A stretch of DNA of 64,000 nt, taken from Acidovorax sp. SUPP3334 (GTDB lineage Bacteria > Pseudomonadota > Gammaproteobacteria > Burkholderiales > Burkholderiaceae_C). The notes under the pieces are model-generated. The model saw nothing but the letters and a program-made list of their open reading frames with translations, searched no databases and was not told the origin of the DNA. This document shows positions 52,418 to 61,697 of this stretch, one piece after another (position 1 is the first letter of the stretch; each line of letters starts with the position of its first letter). The position numbers and the translations under genes were made by a program. The stretch is from contig NZ_BQXQ01000004.1 of assembly GCF_030159055.1 (NCBI RefSeq), positions 62,001-126,000 on the forward strand, given 5' to 3'.

Positions 52418-53401
52418 ATGCGATGGGTGAATGTCGGCCGCTGTTTGTTCGTAGGCTTGTCGTTGGCGGCCCTGGCTGCGGGTGCGCGGGCGCAGGCCTG
52501 GCCCAATCACCCGGTTCGCGTGATCGTGCCCTTTCCGGCCAGCGGGGCCACCGACCTGGTGGCCCGGGTGGTCACCCAGCGGGTGTCGCAGGACCTCGGC
52601 CAGCAGATGGTGGTGGACAACCGCCCGGGCGCCGGCGGCACCATCGGCGCGGCCGAAGCCGCCAAGGCCCCTGCCGACGGCTACACGCTGCTGCTGACCA
52701 CCAGCAGCACCCACGCGATCTCGCCCCACCTCATGCCGCGCCTGGCCTACGACGCGCGCAAGGACTTCACGCCCGTGGCCCATGTGGCGGACGCCGCCAG
52801 CGTGCTGCTGGTCACGCCCTCGCTGCCGGTGAAGTCGGTCGCGCAGCTGATCGCCTACGCCAAGGCCCACCCGGGCCAGCTCAACTACGCCAGCAGCGGC
52901 AACGGCACCATCGTGCATTTGAACGCGGCAGCCTTCAGCTCGCAGGCCGGCATCGAGATGACGCACGTGCCCTACAAGGGCACGGCCCAGTCGATTGCCG
53001 ACCTGGCGACGGGGCAGGTGCACGTGCTGTTCGACTCCATTCCCACCGGCATGCCCCATGTGAAGAGCGGCCGCCTGCGGGCCCTGGCCGTGACCAGCGA
53101 GCAGCGCAGCGCCCTCGCGCCCGAACTGCCCACGCTGGCCGAATCCGGCCTGCCGGGCTATTCGTCGGTGACCTGGTTCGGTGTGTACGCGCCCGCCGGC
53201 GCGCCGCCCGCACTGGTGGATCGCATCCACCAGGCGTTCGCGAAAGCCATGCAGGCCCCGGACGTGATCGCCAGCCTGGCCAAGCTGGGCGTGGAGCCTG
53301 CAGCGCCCAGCACGCCGGCGCAGTTCTCCGCGATGGTGCAGGCCGACAGCGCCCGCTGGGCCGCCGTGATCCGCCAGCGCAAGATCACCCTGGAACAATG
53401 A
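52418..53401 (+). CDS. Bug/TctC-family periplasmic solute-binding protein
   Basis: 327-aa tripartite-tricarboxylate-transport receptor. Sec signal peptide (about 25 residues, ending GARA), then the hallmark WPNHPVRVIVPFPASGATDL, VVDNRPGAGGTIGAAEAAKA, and HVPYKGTAQSIADLATGQVH. Comamonadaceae carry many orphan Bug proteins; no membrane TctA/B partners are here. GGAGG precedes ATG. The next gene is a gamma-glutamyltransferase 52 nt downstream, so the ligand may be a gamma-glutamyl or related compound (inference). Confidence 0.93.
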   Translation: MRWVNVGRCLFVGLSLAALAAGARAQAWPNHPVRVIVPFPASGATDLVARVVTQRVSQDLGQQMVVDNRPGAGGTIGAAEAAKAPADGYTLLLTTSSTHAISPHLMPRLAYDARKDFTPVAHVADAASVLLVTPSLPVKSVAQLIAYAKAHPGQLNYASSGNGTIVHLNAAAFSSQAGIEMTHVPYKGTAQSIADLATGQVHVLFDSIPTGMPHVKSGRLRALAVTSEQRSALAPELPTLAESGLPGYSSVTWFGVYAPAGAPPALVDRIHQAFAKAMQAPDVIASLAKLGVEPAAPSTPAQFSAMVQADSARWAAVIRQRKITLEQ

Positions 53402-53453
53402 GCGGCCTTCGCTTTCAAGCCTTTTGAACGATCAAGCCACAAGGAGACACACC

Positions 53454-55085
53454 ATGACCGGCCCAAGCACCACCGCCACCCCACCGAACGCCCGCTCCCT
53501 CGACTGGGGCCAGCCGTATGCCTCCCAGCGCAGCCCGGTCATGGGCCGCAACATGGTCTCCGCCTCGCAGCCGCTGGCCGCCCAGGCCGGCCTGTGCATG
53601 CTGATGGCGGGCGGCAACGCGGTCGATGCCGCCATCGCCACGGCCATGGCGCTGACGGTGGTCGAGCCCACCGGCTGCGGCATCGGCAGCGACGGCTTCG
53701 CCATCGTGTGGGACGGCAAGGAGCTGCATGGCCTCAATGCATCGGGCCGCTCGCCGGCCGCGTGGACGCCCGACTATTTCGCGCAGCGCGGCGGCATTCC
53801 CGAAATGGGCTGGAACGCCGTGACCGTGCCCGGCGCGGTGTCGGCCTGGGTCGCGCTGTCGCGGCGTCTGGGCAAGCTGCCGTTCGCGCAGCTGGCGCAG
53901 CCCGCCATCGAGTACGCGCGGGGCGGCTTTCCCGTCTCGCCCATCATCGCGACGCTGTGGGGCCTGGGCGCGGCCAAGCTGGGGGCGCAGCCGGGCTTTG
54001 CCGAATGCTTCATGCCCGGCGGCCGCGCGCCGCAGGCCGGCGAGATCTTCCGAAGCGATGCGCATGCCAACACGCTGGAGCTGATCGCCGAGACCGAGGG
54101 CGAAGCCTTCTACCGCGGCACCCTCGCGCAGCAGATGGCCGCCCATTCGAAGGCCCACGGCGGCGCCATGACCGAAGACGACCTGGCCGCCCACCGGGCC
54201 GACTGGGTGGGCACGGTGAGCCAGCCCTTCGGCGATGCGGTCATCCATGAAATTCCGCCCAACGGCCAGGGCATCGCCGCGCTCATCGCGCTCGGCATGC
54301 TCGATGCCGTGAACATCGGCGCGCGGCCCGTGGACGACGTGGAGACGGTGCACGCCAGCATCGAGGCCATGAAGCTCGCGCTGGCCGACCTGTACGAACA
54401 CAACGCCGACATCGACGCCATGCGCATTGCGCCCCAGGATCTGCTGGACCCGGCCTACCTGCTGGAACGCGCCCGCAGCATCGACCCCGCGCGTGCGGGC
54501 GACCCCGGCCATGGCGCGCCGCGCCGCGGGGGCACGGTGTACCTGGCCGCGGCCGATGCGTCGGGGATGATGGTCTCGTTCATCCAGTCCAACTACATGG
54601 GCTTCGGTTCGGGCGTGGTGGTGCCGGGCACCGGCATCAGCCTGCAGAACCGGGGGCATGGCTTCAGCACCGTGCCGGGCCACGCCAACGAAGTGGCGCC
54701 GCGCAAGCGCCCGTCGCACACCATCATTCCGGCCTTCGCCATGCATGCCGACGGTACGCCGCGCATGGCCTTCGGGGTGATGGGCGGCCCTATGCAGTCG
54801 CAGGGCCATGTGCAGATGGCCCTGCGCGTGCTGCGTTATGGCCAGAACCCGCAGGCCGCCGCCGATGCGCCGCGCTGGCGCGTCACGGGCGGCAAGGGCG
54901 TGGCCGTGGAGCCGGGGTTCGATCCCGCCGTGCTGGCCGAGCTGCGCGCGCGCGGGCACGAGGTCACCGTGGAAACGGGCCAGGGCGTGTTCGCGTTCGG
55001 CGGCGCGCAGCTCGTGCTGCGCGAAGGCGGCATCTACATCGCAGGCTCGGACTCGCGCAAGGACGGGCACGCGGTCGCCTTTTGA
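53454..55085 (+). CDS. gamma-glutamyltransferase family protein
   Basis: 543-aa Ntn-hydrolase precursor. N-terminal block ASQPLAAQAGLCMLMAGGNA VDAAIATAM-type start of the family, GTVSQPFGDAVIHEIPPNGQ in the middle, and the self-cleavage site at RRGGTVYLAAADASG with the nucleophile Thr361. Downstream glycine-rich MGGPMQSQGHVQM is typical. No signal peptide is visible, so it may stay in the cytoplasm, unlike classic GGT. AAGGAG precedes ATG. Probably cotranscribed with the Bug receptor. Confidence 0.92.
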   Translation: MTGPSTTATPPNARSLDWGQPYASQRSPVMGRNMVSASQPLAAQAGLCMLMAGGNAVDAAIATAMALTVVEPTGCGIGSDGFAIVWDGKELHGLNASGRSPAAWTPDYFAQRGGIPEMGWNAVTVPGAVSAWVALSRRLGKLPFAQLAQPAIEYARGGFPVSPIIATLWGLGAAKLGAQPGFAECFMPGGRAPQAGEIFRSDAHANTLELIAETEGEAFYRGTLAQQMAAHSKAHGGAMTEDDLAAHRADWVGTVSQPFGDAVIHEIPPNGQGIAALIALGMLDAVNIGARPVDDVETVHASIEAMKLALADLYEHNADIDAMRIAPQDLLDPAYLLERARSIDPARAGDPGHGAPRRGGTVYLAAADASGMMVSFIQSNYMGFGSGVVVPGTGISLQNRGHGFSTVPGHANEVAPRKRPSHTIIPAFAMHADGTPRMAFGVMGGPMQSQGHVQMALRVLRYGQNPQAAADAPRWRVTGGKGVAVEPGFDPAVLAELRARGHEVTVETGQGVFAFGGAQLVLREGGIYIAGSDSRKDGHAVAF

Positions 55086-55087
55086 TT

Positions 55088-55106
55088 TGCTATTGAATCA
55101 ATAGCA
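55088..55106. repeat. interspersed palindrome, copy 3
   Basis: TGCTATT / AATAGCA around GAATC, directly after the gamma-glutamyltransferase stop codon; shares its core with the palindromes at 3013-3033 and 46205-46221. Confidence 0.8.
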
Positions 55107-55178
55107 CTGAAGGCAATGGATACGGCGGCAGTGGCACGAAAGGCTTGAAGCCGCCGATTCAATGCGCTTTGACCCGGT

Positions 55179-56090
55179 TCAGCGGGTTTCGCGAACGGTG
55201 AGCCAAGCGCTCGCGGCCCCGCTCAGCGCGATGGCCGCGATGCCCGCCAGCGACCACAGGTCCGGCACGTGCCGGTACGCCAGCCATCCGGCCAGCATGG
55301 CGAAGCCGATCTGGCTGTAGAGAAACGGCGCGATGGTGACGGGCGTGGTGCGCGCATACGCCTGCAGCAACAGCATGTGCCCCACCGCGCTGGACAGGCC
55401 CATGGCGAACATCCCGGCCCACAGCCACGGGTCCGCGATGGAGGTCCACACGAACGGCACGCCCGCGGACACCAGCGCAGCGGCCAGCCAGCCGGTGTAG
55501 AGCTGCGTGGTGGCGGGGCTTTCCTGGCCGGCCATCTTGCTGCTGATGACCTGGTAGCCCGTGCCGGTGGCCAGCAGGCACAGCGGCCACAGCATGGCCC
55601 AGGTGAAGGCCTCGCCCCCGGGGCGGATGATGGCCAGCGTGCCCGCCAGCCCCATCGCCACCAGCACCCAGCGCGGTGCGCTCACGCGCTGCTGCAGCCA
55701 CAGCGCCGCCACCAGGGTGACGCACAGCGGCGTGGTCGCCACGATGGCCGTGAACTCCGCCAGCGGAAAGTGCTGGATGCTGATGAAGCCGAACAGGCTC
55801 GTGGCCGCGAACAACACCGCGCGCAGCGCCTGGAAGCGCGGCTGCCGCGTGCGCAGCACCGCCACGCCTTCGCGCTGCAGCACGAACGCCGTTGTCAGCA
55901 CGGCCTGGAACAGGTAGCGCAGCCACAGCGCCATGAAAAGCGGCACCGCCGTGCTGACCCACTTGGTCGTGGCGTCGAGCACCGCGAAGCACGCGCAGGC
56001 CGCCACCGTCAAGCCGATGCCCGCCAGGGCTGCATTGCGGCTTCGCAAGGAATGAAGGGACGGTGTGTGCGTGTCCGGCGGCGGTTCCAT
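55179..56090 (-). CDS. EamA/DMT-family transporter
   Basis: 303-aa protein with ten hydrophobic helices arranged as two EamA halves (first half ALAGIGLTVAACACFAVLDA; second half LCLLATGTGYQVISSKMAGQ). The start MEPPPDTHTPSLHSLRSRNA gives a short Pro-rich cytoplasmic tail. Substrate unknown. It lies downstream of queA on the same strand (59-nt gap). Confidence 0.9.
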   Translation of the reverse strand: MEPPPDTHTPSLHSLRSRNAALAGIGLTVAACACFAVLDATTKWVSTAVPLFMALWLRYLFQAVLTTAFVLQREGVAVLRTRQPRFQALRAVLFAATSLFGFISIQHFPLAEFTAIVATTPLCVTLVAALWLQQRVSAPRWVLVAMGLAGTLAIIRPGGEAFTWAMLWPLCLLATGTGYQVISSKMAGQESPATTQLYTGWLAAALVSAGVPFVWTSIADPWLWAGMFAMGLSSAVGHMLLLQAYARTTPVTIAPFLYSQIGFAMLAGWLAYRHVPDLWSLAGIAAIALSGAASAWLTVRETR

Positions 56091-56149
56091 GGGACGGGGC
56101 GCGCGGTGGGCGCTCGGCTGGCGCTCGGTCGGCTGGATGTTTTGCGGGG

Positions 56150-57247
56150 TTACCGAGGCGGCTGGGGCCGCTGCAGCAGCATGGCGTCGCCGTAGCTGAA
56201 GAAGCGGTAGCCCTGCGCGATGGCATGGCGGTACAGGCCCATCACGTGCTCGTAGCCCGCGAAGGCGCTCACCAGCATCATCAGCGTGCTCTTGGGCAGG
56301 TGGAAGTTGGTGACCAGCACGTCCACCACCCGAAAGCCGAAACCGGGGGTGATGAAGATCCGCGTGTCGCCCGTGGCCTGGCCGCTCAGCGCCCACGATT
56401 CCAGCGTGCGCACGGTCGTCGTGCCCACGGCCACCACGCGGCCGCCGCGCTGGCGGCAGCGCTCCAGCGCAGCCAGCGTGGCCAGGGGCACCTCGTACCA
56501 CTCGCTGTGCATCTGGTGCTCGGCCAGGTTCTCGGTCTTGACGGGCTGGAAGGTGCCGGCGCCCACGTGCAGCGTGACGCTGGCGCGCTCCACGCCCCGG
56601 GCCTCCAGGTCGGCCAGCACGCCCGCATCGAAGTGCAGCGCCGCCGTGGGCGCGGCCACGGCGCCGGGGGTTCGGGCGAAGACGGTCTGGTAGCGCTGCG
56701 CATCCTCGGCCGCATCGGGGTCGTCGCCGCCTTCCTGCTGGCGCTCGATGTAGGGCGGCAGCGGCAGGTGGCCGTGCCGCTCCATCAGGTCGTAGGGCGT
56801 CTCGCCGGCGGGGCCGCGCAGCGCGAAGCGAAACAGCGGGCCATCGTCCTCGGGCCAGCGCGACAGCAGCGTGGCGTCGAAGCCGCCACCGGCCAGCCCG
56901 CCCGCCAGGTGCACCACGGCGCCGGGCAGGGGCTTCTTGCTCACCTTCATGTGCGCCACCACCTCGTTGCCCGTCAGCACGCGCTCGATCAGCAGCTCCA
57001 GCTTGCCGCCGCTGGCCTTTTCGCCGAACACGCGGGCCTTGACCACGCGCGTGTCGTTGAACACCAGCAGGTCGCCCGCGCGCAGCAGGCCGGGCAGGTC
57101 GCGAAAGACCCGGTCGGCCGGCTCGGTGCTGCGGCCGTCGAGCAGGCGCGAGGCGCTGCGTTCGGGGGCGGGGTGTTGGGCGATGAGCTGCGGGGGCAGC
57201 GTGAAGTCGAAATCGCTGAGCGTGAAAACGCGAGGGCTGGGGGACAT
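56150..57247 (-). CDS. queA: S-adenosylmethionine:tRNA ribosyltransferase-isomerase
   Basis: 365-aa QueA, which adds the epoxycyclopentanediol of queuosine precursor to tRNA. Conserved blocks [60 protein letters not shown] and HSEWYEVP are intact, as is the C-terminal [20 protein letters not shown]. Normal length. Confidence 0.97.
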   Translation of the reverse strand: MSPSPRVFTLSDFDFTLPPQLIAQHPAPERSASRLLDGRSTEPADRVFRDLPGLLRAGDLLVFNDTRVVKARVFGEKASGGKLELLIERVLTGNEVVAHMKVSKKPLPGAVVHLAGGLAGGGFDATLLSRWPEDDGPLFRFALRGPAGETPYDLMERHGHLPLPPYIERQQEGGDDPDAAEDAQRYQTVFARTPGAVAAPTAALHFDAGVLADLEARGVERASVTLHVGAGTFQPVKTENLAEHQMHSEWYEVPLATLAALERCRQRGGRVVAVGTTTVRTLESWALSGQATGDTRIFITPGFGFRVVDVLVTNFHLPKSTLMMLVSAFAGYEHVMGLYRHAIAQGYRFFSYGDAMLLQRPQPPR

Positions 57248-57408
57248 GGTGCTTGAGGGCCGGACGAGCCCGTTCCAAGAAAAGAACGATCAAAAACAGC
57301 CCGCGATTGTCCCATGGCCCCTGGGGCGGGGTGCGCCCGCGACCGCCCTGGCGGGCCGAAGCGCCGATCGCTGCGGCTGGTACCAACTGTGCAGCCGCAG
57401 GAACGCGA

Positions 57409-57881
57409 TCACCTCGCGTTCTCGCGCTGCAGGTTGTCCAGCAGCGCCTTGACGGCCTCGAAGCCGCTTTCGTCGAAGGTGAAGTCCAGGTGTTCCTGGA
57501 ACTGAAAGGGCGCCAGCGCCAGTGGCACGTCTTCCAGGTCGAGCGGGTCCACGGCCAGCGCGGGCCACAGGAAGCGCTGGCTGAAGTTCACCACCACAGC
57601 CAGCGCGTGCCCGGCGGGTGCGGCACCCAGTGCATGCGGTGCGGCAGCACGAAGCTCAGGGTTCGCGCGGTGAAGGGCCGCGTCACGCCGCCGATCTGGT
57701 GCTGCGTGCTGCCCGCCAGGTTGACCTGGATCTGGAAATACTCGTGTTTGTGCGGCTGCGTGAGCGGGGCGCGGCCGCTCTGGTCGCGGATGTCGAAATC
57801 GAGGTGGCTGGAGCGCTCCACCATCGCGTAGGTGCGCACGGCGCGGGCGCAATCGTTGCTGGCCCCGGGCATCTTCGGCAT
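57409..57881 (-). pseudogene. AraC-type regulator remnant (cupin part only, frameshifted)
   Basis: Starts MPKMPGASNDCARAVRTYAM and reads an AraC-family sensory domain (PHKHEYFQIQVNLAGSTQHQ, then ARTLSFVLPHRMHWVPHPPG). Near 57595 the frame shifts and the match continues as VVVNFSQRFLWPALAVDPLD to a stop at 57409. The helix-turn-helix half expected to follow is absent; the next about 110 nt are uninformative. So the gene lacks both a continuous frame and DNA-binding helices. Confidence 0.72.
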
Positions 57882-57960
57882 GGGCGGTACAGGCGGGGTT
57901 GCAGGCGGAGTTATGGGCGACGGATGGGCGACCGTACGAGCGGCAGTGTGGCGCGAGGCC

Positions 57961-59247
57961 TCAGCGCGGCACCGACGCCATGCCCGTCCACAGCTCGTTC
58001 AGGTCCGGAAAGCGCCATTTGTCGGGATCCTCGCGGCCCACGATCTTCTCCGGGCAGCCGGGCTGGGCCAGATCGACGATTTCGGGCGGAATGCGCAGGT
58101 CCGACTTGGTGGAGAAGAACACCTTCACGCGCGGCGACACGAGCGAGGCGGCCTGCTCCATCACCACGCCGATGCGCCCCGAGGTCAGCCGCACGAGCGA
58201 GCCCACGGGGTAGATGCCGATGCTCTTCACGAAGGCCTGGAACAGGCGCGGGTCGAAGTGCCCATTGGTCCACTCGGCCATGCGCCGCAGCGATTCGGCC
58301 GGGTCCCAGCCGCGCTTGTACGGGCGGTCGGACGTGACGGCGTCGTACACGTCGCAGATCGACGCCATGCGGGCGGTCAGGCTGATCTGCTCGGCCGGCA
58401 GGCGGTGCGGGTAACCCGAGCCGTCCATCTTTTCATGGTGGTGCAGGCAGGCGTCGAGCACCTCGTCCTCCACGCCGCCACCGCATTCCAGCAGCATGCG
58501 ATAGCCGTGCTCGGAGTGGCCGCGCACGATGTCGAACTCCTCGTCGGTGAGCTGGCCGGGCTTGTTCAGCACCGCCAGCGGAATCGCCGCCTTGCCGATG
58601 TCGTGCATCAGCCCCGCCAGGCCGGAGGTGCGGATGCGCGCGCTATCGAGGCCGATCTGGCGGCCCAGGGCCACCATGAGCGCGCACACCGCCACCGAAT
58701 GCATGTAGGTGTAGTCGTCGGCCGTCTTCAGCCGCGCCAGGCTGATGAGGGCGGAGGGGTGGCGCGTGATCGAATCGGAAATCTCCTGCACCAGGCTGCG
58801 CGCATCGCTCGAATCCACGGCGCGGCCCATGCGCGCCTCGTGGAACATCGACGAGACCGCCTGGCGGGCATGGTTGCAGATCGAGGCCGCATGGCCCAAT
58901 TCTTCGGCCATCAAGGTCGGGGCGAGCGAACGGATGCGCGGGGACGGGGCGGACGCCGGGGCGGGCGCAATCTTCAGGTCCGGCATCTCCTGCAACTCGC
59001 TGAAGTCGGTATCCAGCCGTGCCTCGGCCTCTTCGGGCGACGTGGTGGCCACGTCGGAGGCCACGTCCAGCCCCTTGGAAACGTCGATCCAGACCTCGGC
59101 GATGGCGGTGCCGTGGATGCGTGCCAGATCAGCGGGGTCCTGCAGCACGAAGCCCGTGCGCCAGAAAGGGTGGTCCATCCACGAACCGCAGAACTGATGC
59201 AGGTACATGCCCAGGGCAAGATGTTGGACGCTGATTCGCTTGAGCAT
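57961..59247 (-). CDS. HD-GYP domain protein, probable c-di-GMP phosphodiesterase
   Basis: 428 aa. The N-terminal domain of about 120 residues (MLKRISVQHLALGMYLHQFC) is the DUF3391-type region commonly fused to HD-GYP. The catalytic domain shows the metal ligands HDIGKAAIP, HHHEKMDGSGYP (the GYP signature) and DVYDAVTSDRPYK. Its substrate is expected to be cyclic di-GMP, linking to motility or biofilm control. Divergent from recG across about 120 nt. Confidence 0.93.
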   Translation of the reverse strand: MLKRISVQHLALGMYLHQFCGSWMDHPFWRTGFVLQDPADLARIHGTAIAEVWIDVSKGLDVASDVATTSPEEAEARLDTDFSELQEMPDLKIAPAPASAPSPRIRSLAPTLMAEELGHAASICNHARQAVSSMFHEARMGRAVDSSDARSLVQEISDSITRHPSALISLARLKTADDYTYMHSVAVCALMVALGRQIGLDSARIRTSGLAGLMHDIGKAAIPLAVLNKPGQLTDEEFDIVRGHSEHGYRMLLECGGGVEDEVLDACLHHHEKMDGSGYPHRLPAEQISLTARMASICDVYDAVTSDRPYKRGWDPAESLRRMAEWTNGHFDPRLFQAFVKSIGIYPVGSLVRLTSGRIGVVMEQAASLVSPRVKVFFSTKSDLRIPPEIVDLAQPGCPEKIVGREDPDKWRFPDLNELWTGMASVPR

Positions 59248-59370
59248 GGGACCGGTGGTAACGCTGGGGCGTCCGCAAAAACCGCCGAACGACGGCGCTG
59301 GCATGTTAGCCTTTTCTGCCCATGCCGGTCCTTCCCTTTTGCGCAATGTTCGCGCCCGCTCCCCTTTGCC

Positions 59371-61572
59371 ATGACCGACCGTAGCGCCGCCGCCACTGCC
59401 CGGGCGGTTGCCGCGAGCGCGGCCGCGCCCGGGCGCGCCGGTGCTGCGCCCGCCCGCCCGGCGCCCAGCCCCGCCCAGAAAGCCCTGCAGAAAATGGGGC
59501 TGGTGCGCGACATCGACCTGGCCCTGCACCTGCCGCTGCGCTACGAGGACGAAACGCGCATCACCCCCCTGCGCAACGTGCGCGACGGCGACACCGTGCA
59601 GATCGAGGCCACCGTCGTCTCCAGCGAAGTTCAATTGCGCCCCCGCCGCCAACTGCTCGTGCAGGTGGACGACGGCACCGGCACTTGCGAACTGCGGTTC
59701 TTCAGCTTCTATCCCTCGCACCAGAAAACCCTGGCCGTGGGCGCCCGCCTGCGCATCCGGGGAGAGGTCAAGGGCGGCTTCTGGGGGCGCCAGATGCTGC
59801 ACCCGGCCTTTCGCACGGCCACTGGCGATCTGCCGGCCGCGCTCACCCCCGTGTACCCGACCATGGCGCAACTGCCCCAGGCCTACCTGCGCCGCGCCAT
59901 CGTGGGCGCCCTGCAGCGCGTGGAGCTGTCCGAGACGCTGCCGCCCGGCGTGGAGCCGCCGGTGGGCCGGGCGTATGGTCAAAACGGCCTGGAGCCGTTG
60001 TGGAATCTGCGGCAGGCGCTCACTTTTTTGCACCATCCCACGCCCGATGTCGCCATCGCCACGCTGCAGGACCACAGCCATCCCGCCTGGCAGCGGCTCA
60101 AGGCCGAGGAGTTGCTGGCCCAGCAACTGTCGCAGCAGCAATCCAAGCGCGAACGGGCCCGGCTGCGCGCCCCGGTGCTGCAGGCGCCGGCACCGGAGAG
60201 CGGCGGCCTGACCCTGGCCGAGCAACTGCTGGCCGTTCTGCCCTTCGGGCTCACGGGCGCCCAGCGCCGCGTGGGGCAAGAGATCGCCCGAGACCTCGCC
60301 CGGCCCGTGCCCATGCACCGGTTGCTGCAGGGCGATGTGGGCTCCGGCAAGACCGTGGTGGCCGCGCTGGCCGCCGCCGTGTGCATCGACGCCGGCTGGC
60401 AGTGCGCGCTGATGGCGCCCACCGAAATCCTGGCCGAGCAGCACTTCGCCAAGCTCGTCGGCTGGCTGGAGCCGCTGCTGGCCGCACGCGGCAAGCGCGT
60501 GGCCTGGCTCGTCGGCGGACAAAAGAAGAAGGAGCGCGCCGCCATGCTCGCCCTGGTGGAAGGCGGCGAGGCCGCGCTGGTCGTCGGCACCCACGCGGTG
60601 ATCCAGGAACAGGTGCGCTTTCAGTGCCTGGCCCTGGCCGTGATCGACGAGCAGCACCGCTTCGGCGTGGCGCAGCGACTGGCGCTGCGGCAAAAGCTCG
60701 AAGGGCAGGGCATGGAGCCGCACATGCTCATGATGAGCGCCACGCCCATCCCGCGCACCCTGGCCATGAGCTACTACGCCGACCTGGATGTGTCCACCAT
60801 CGACGAACTGCCTCCGGGGCGCACCCCCATCGTCACCAAGCTCATCGCCGACAGCCGCAAGGACGAAGTCATCGAGCGCATCGCCGCCCAGGTCGCCTCG
60901 GGCCGGCAGGTGTACTGGGTGTGCCCGTTGATCGAGGAAAGCGAGGCGCTGGACCTGTCCAACGCCACCGCCACCCATGCCGATCTGAGCGAGGCGCTGC
61001 AAGGCGATCTGGCGCGGGGGCATCCCCCGGTCAAGGTCGGCCTGCTGCACTCGCGCATGCCGAGCGCCGAGAAAAAAGCCGTCATGGCCCAGTTCACCAG
61101 CGGCGAGACGGGCGTGCTGGTCAGCACCACCGTGATCGAAGTGGGCGTGGACGTGCCCAACGCCTCGCTCATGGTCATCGAGCACTCCGAGCGGTTCGGC
61201 CTGTCGCAGCTGCACCAGCTGCGCGGGCGCGTGGGGCGGGGCGCGGCGGCGTCGGCCTGCGTGCTGCTGTATTCCACCAACGACAGCGGCCGCCTGGGCG
61301 AGACCGCCCGCGAGCGCTTGAAGGCCATGGCCGAGACCAGCGACGGCTTCGAGATCGCCCGCCGCGACCTGGACATCCGCGGCCCCGGCGAGTTCCTGGG
61401 CGCCCGCCAGTCCGGCGCACCGCTGCTGCGCTTTGCCGACCTGGCCACCGACACGGTGCTGCTGGAATGGGCGCGGGAGCTGGCGCCGCACATGCTGGAC
61501 CGGTTTCCGGCCCTGGCCGAGCGGCATGTGATGCGCTGGCTCGGGGGCAAGTCGGATTATCTGAAGGCGTGA
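59371..61572 (+). CDS. recG: ATP-dependent DNA helicase RecG
   Basis: 733 aa. An Ala/Arg/Pro-rich N-terminal tail (about 30 residues), the wedge/OB domain (LHLPLRYEDETRITPLRNVR), then helicase motifs: Walker A QGDVGSGKTVVAALA, DEQH box (LAVIDEQHRFGVAQR), MSATPIPRT, and motif VI HQLRGRVGRG. RecG remodels stalled forks and recombination intermediates. Intact. Confidence 0.97.
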   Translation: MTDRSAAATARAVAASAAAPGRAGAAPARPAPSPAQKALQKMGLVRDIDLALHLPLRYEDETRITPLRNVRDGDTVQIEATVVSSEVQLRPRRQLLVQVDDGTGTCELRFFSFYPSHQKTLAVGARLRIRGEVKGGFWGRQMLHPAFRTATGDLPAALTPVYPTMAQLPQAYLRRAIVGALQRVELSETLPPGVEPPVGRAYGQNGLEPLWNLRQALTFLHHPTPDVAIATLQDHSHPAWQRLKAEELLAQQLSQQQSKRERARLRAPVLQAPAPESGGLTLAEQLLAVLPFGLTGAQRRVGQEIARDLARPVPMHRLLQGDVGSGKTVVAALAAAVCIDAGWQCALMAPTEILAEQHFAKLVGWLEPLLAARGKRVAWLVGGQKKKERAAMLALVEGGEAALVVGTHAVIQEQVRFQCLALAVIDEQHRFGVAQRLALRQKLEGQGMEPHMLMMSATPIPRTLAMSYYADLDVSTIDELPPGRTPIVTKLIADSRKDEVIERIAAQVASGRQVYWVCPLIEESEALDLSNATATHADLSEALQGDLARGHPPVKVGLLHSRMPSAEKKAVMAQFTSGETGVLVSTTVIEVGVDVPNASLMVIEHSERFGLSQLHQLRGRVGRGAAASACVLLYSTNDSGRLGETARERLKAMAETSDGFEIARRDLDIRGPGEFLGARQSGAPLLRFADLATDTVLLEWARELAPHMLDRFPALAERHVMRWLGGKSDYLKA

Positions 61573-61697
61573 ACGAAAAAAGACGGGAGGCATTTTCGAT
61601 GCATCCCCGATGTGGTGTAACTCTCTGTATCTGAATAGGCGAGTTTCTGGAAAGTCGATAGGATTCGTAACTCAACATCAAACGGGGAGGGGGATTC

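Noticed and set aside
57961-61593. 1210-aa open frame on the minus strand antisense to recG, continuing into the HD-GYP frame
   Set aside because: recG on the plus strand has all helicase motifs; the antisense frame is open because of high GC at third positions. Only its HD-GYP part (57961-59247) is a gene.
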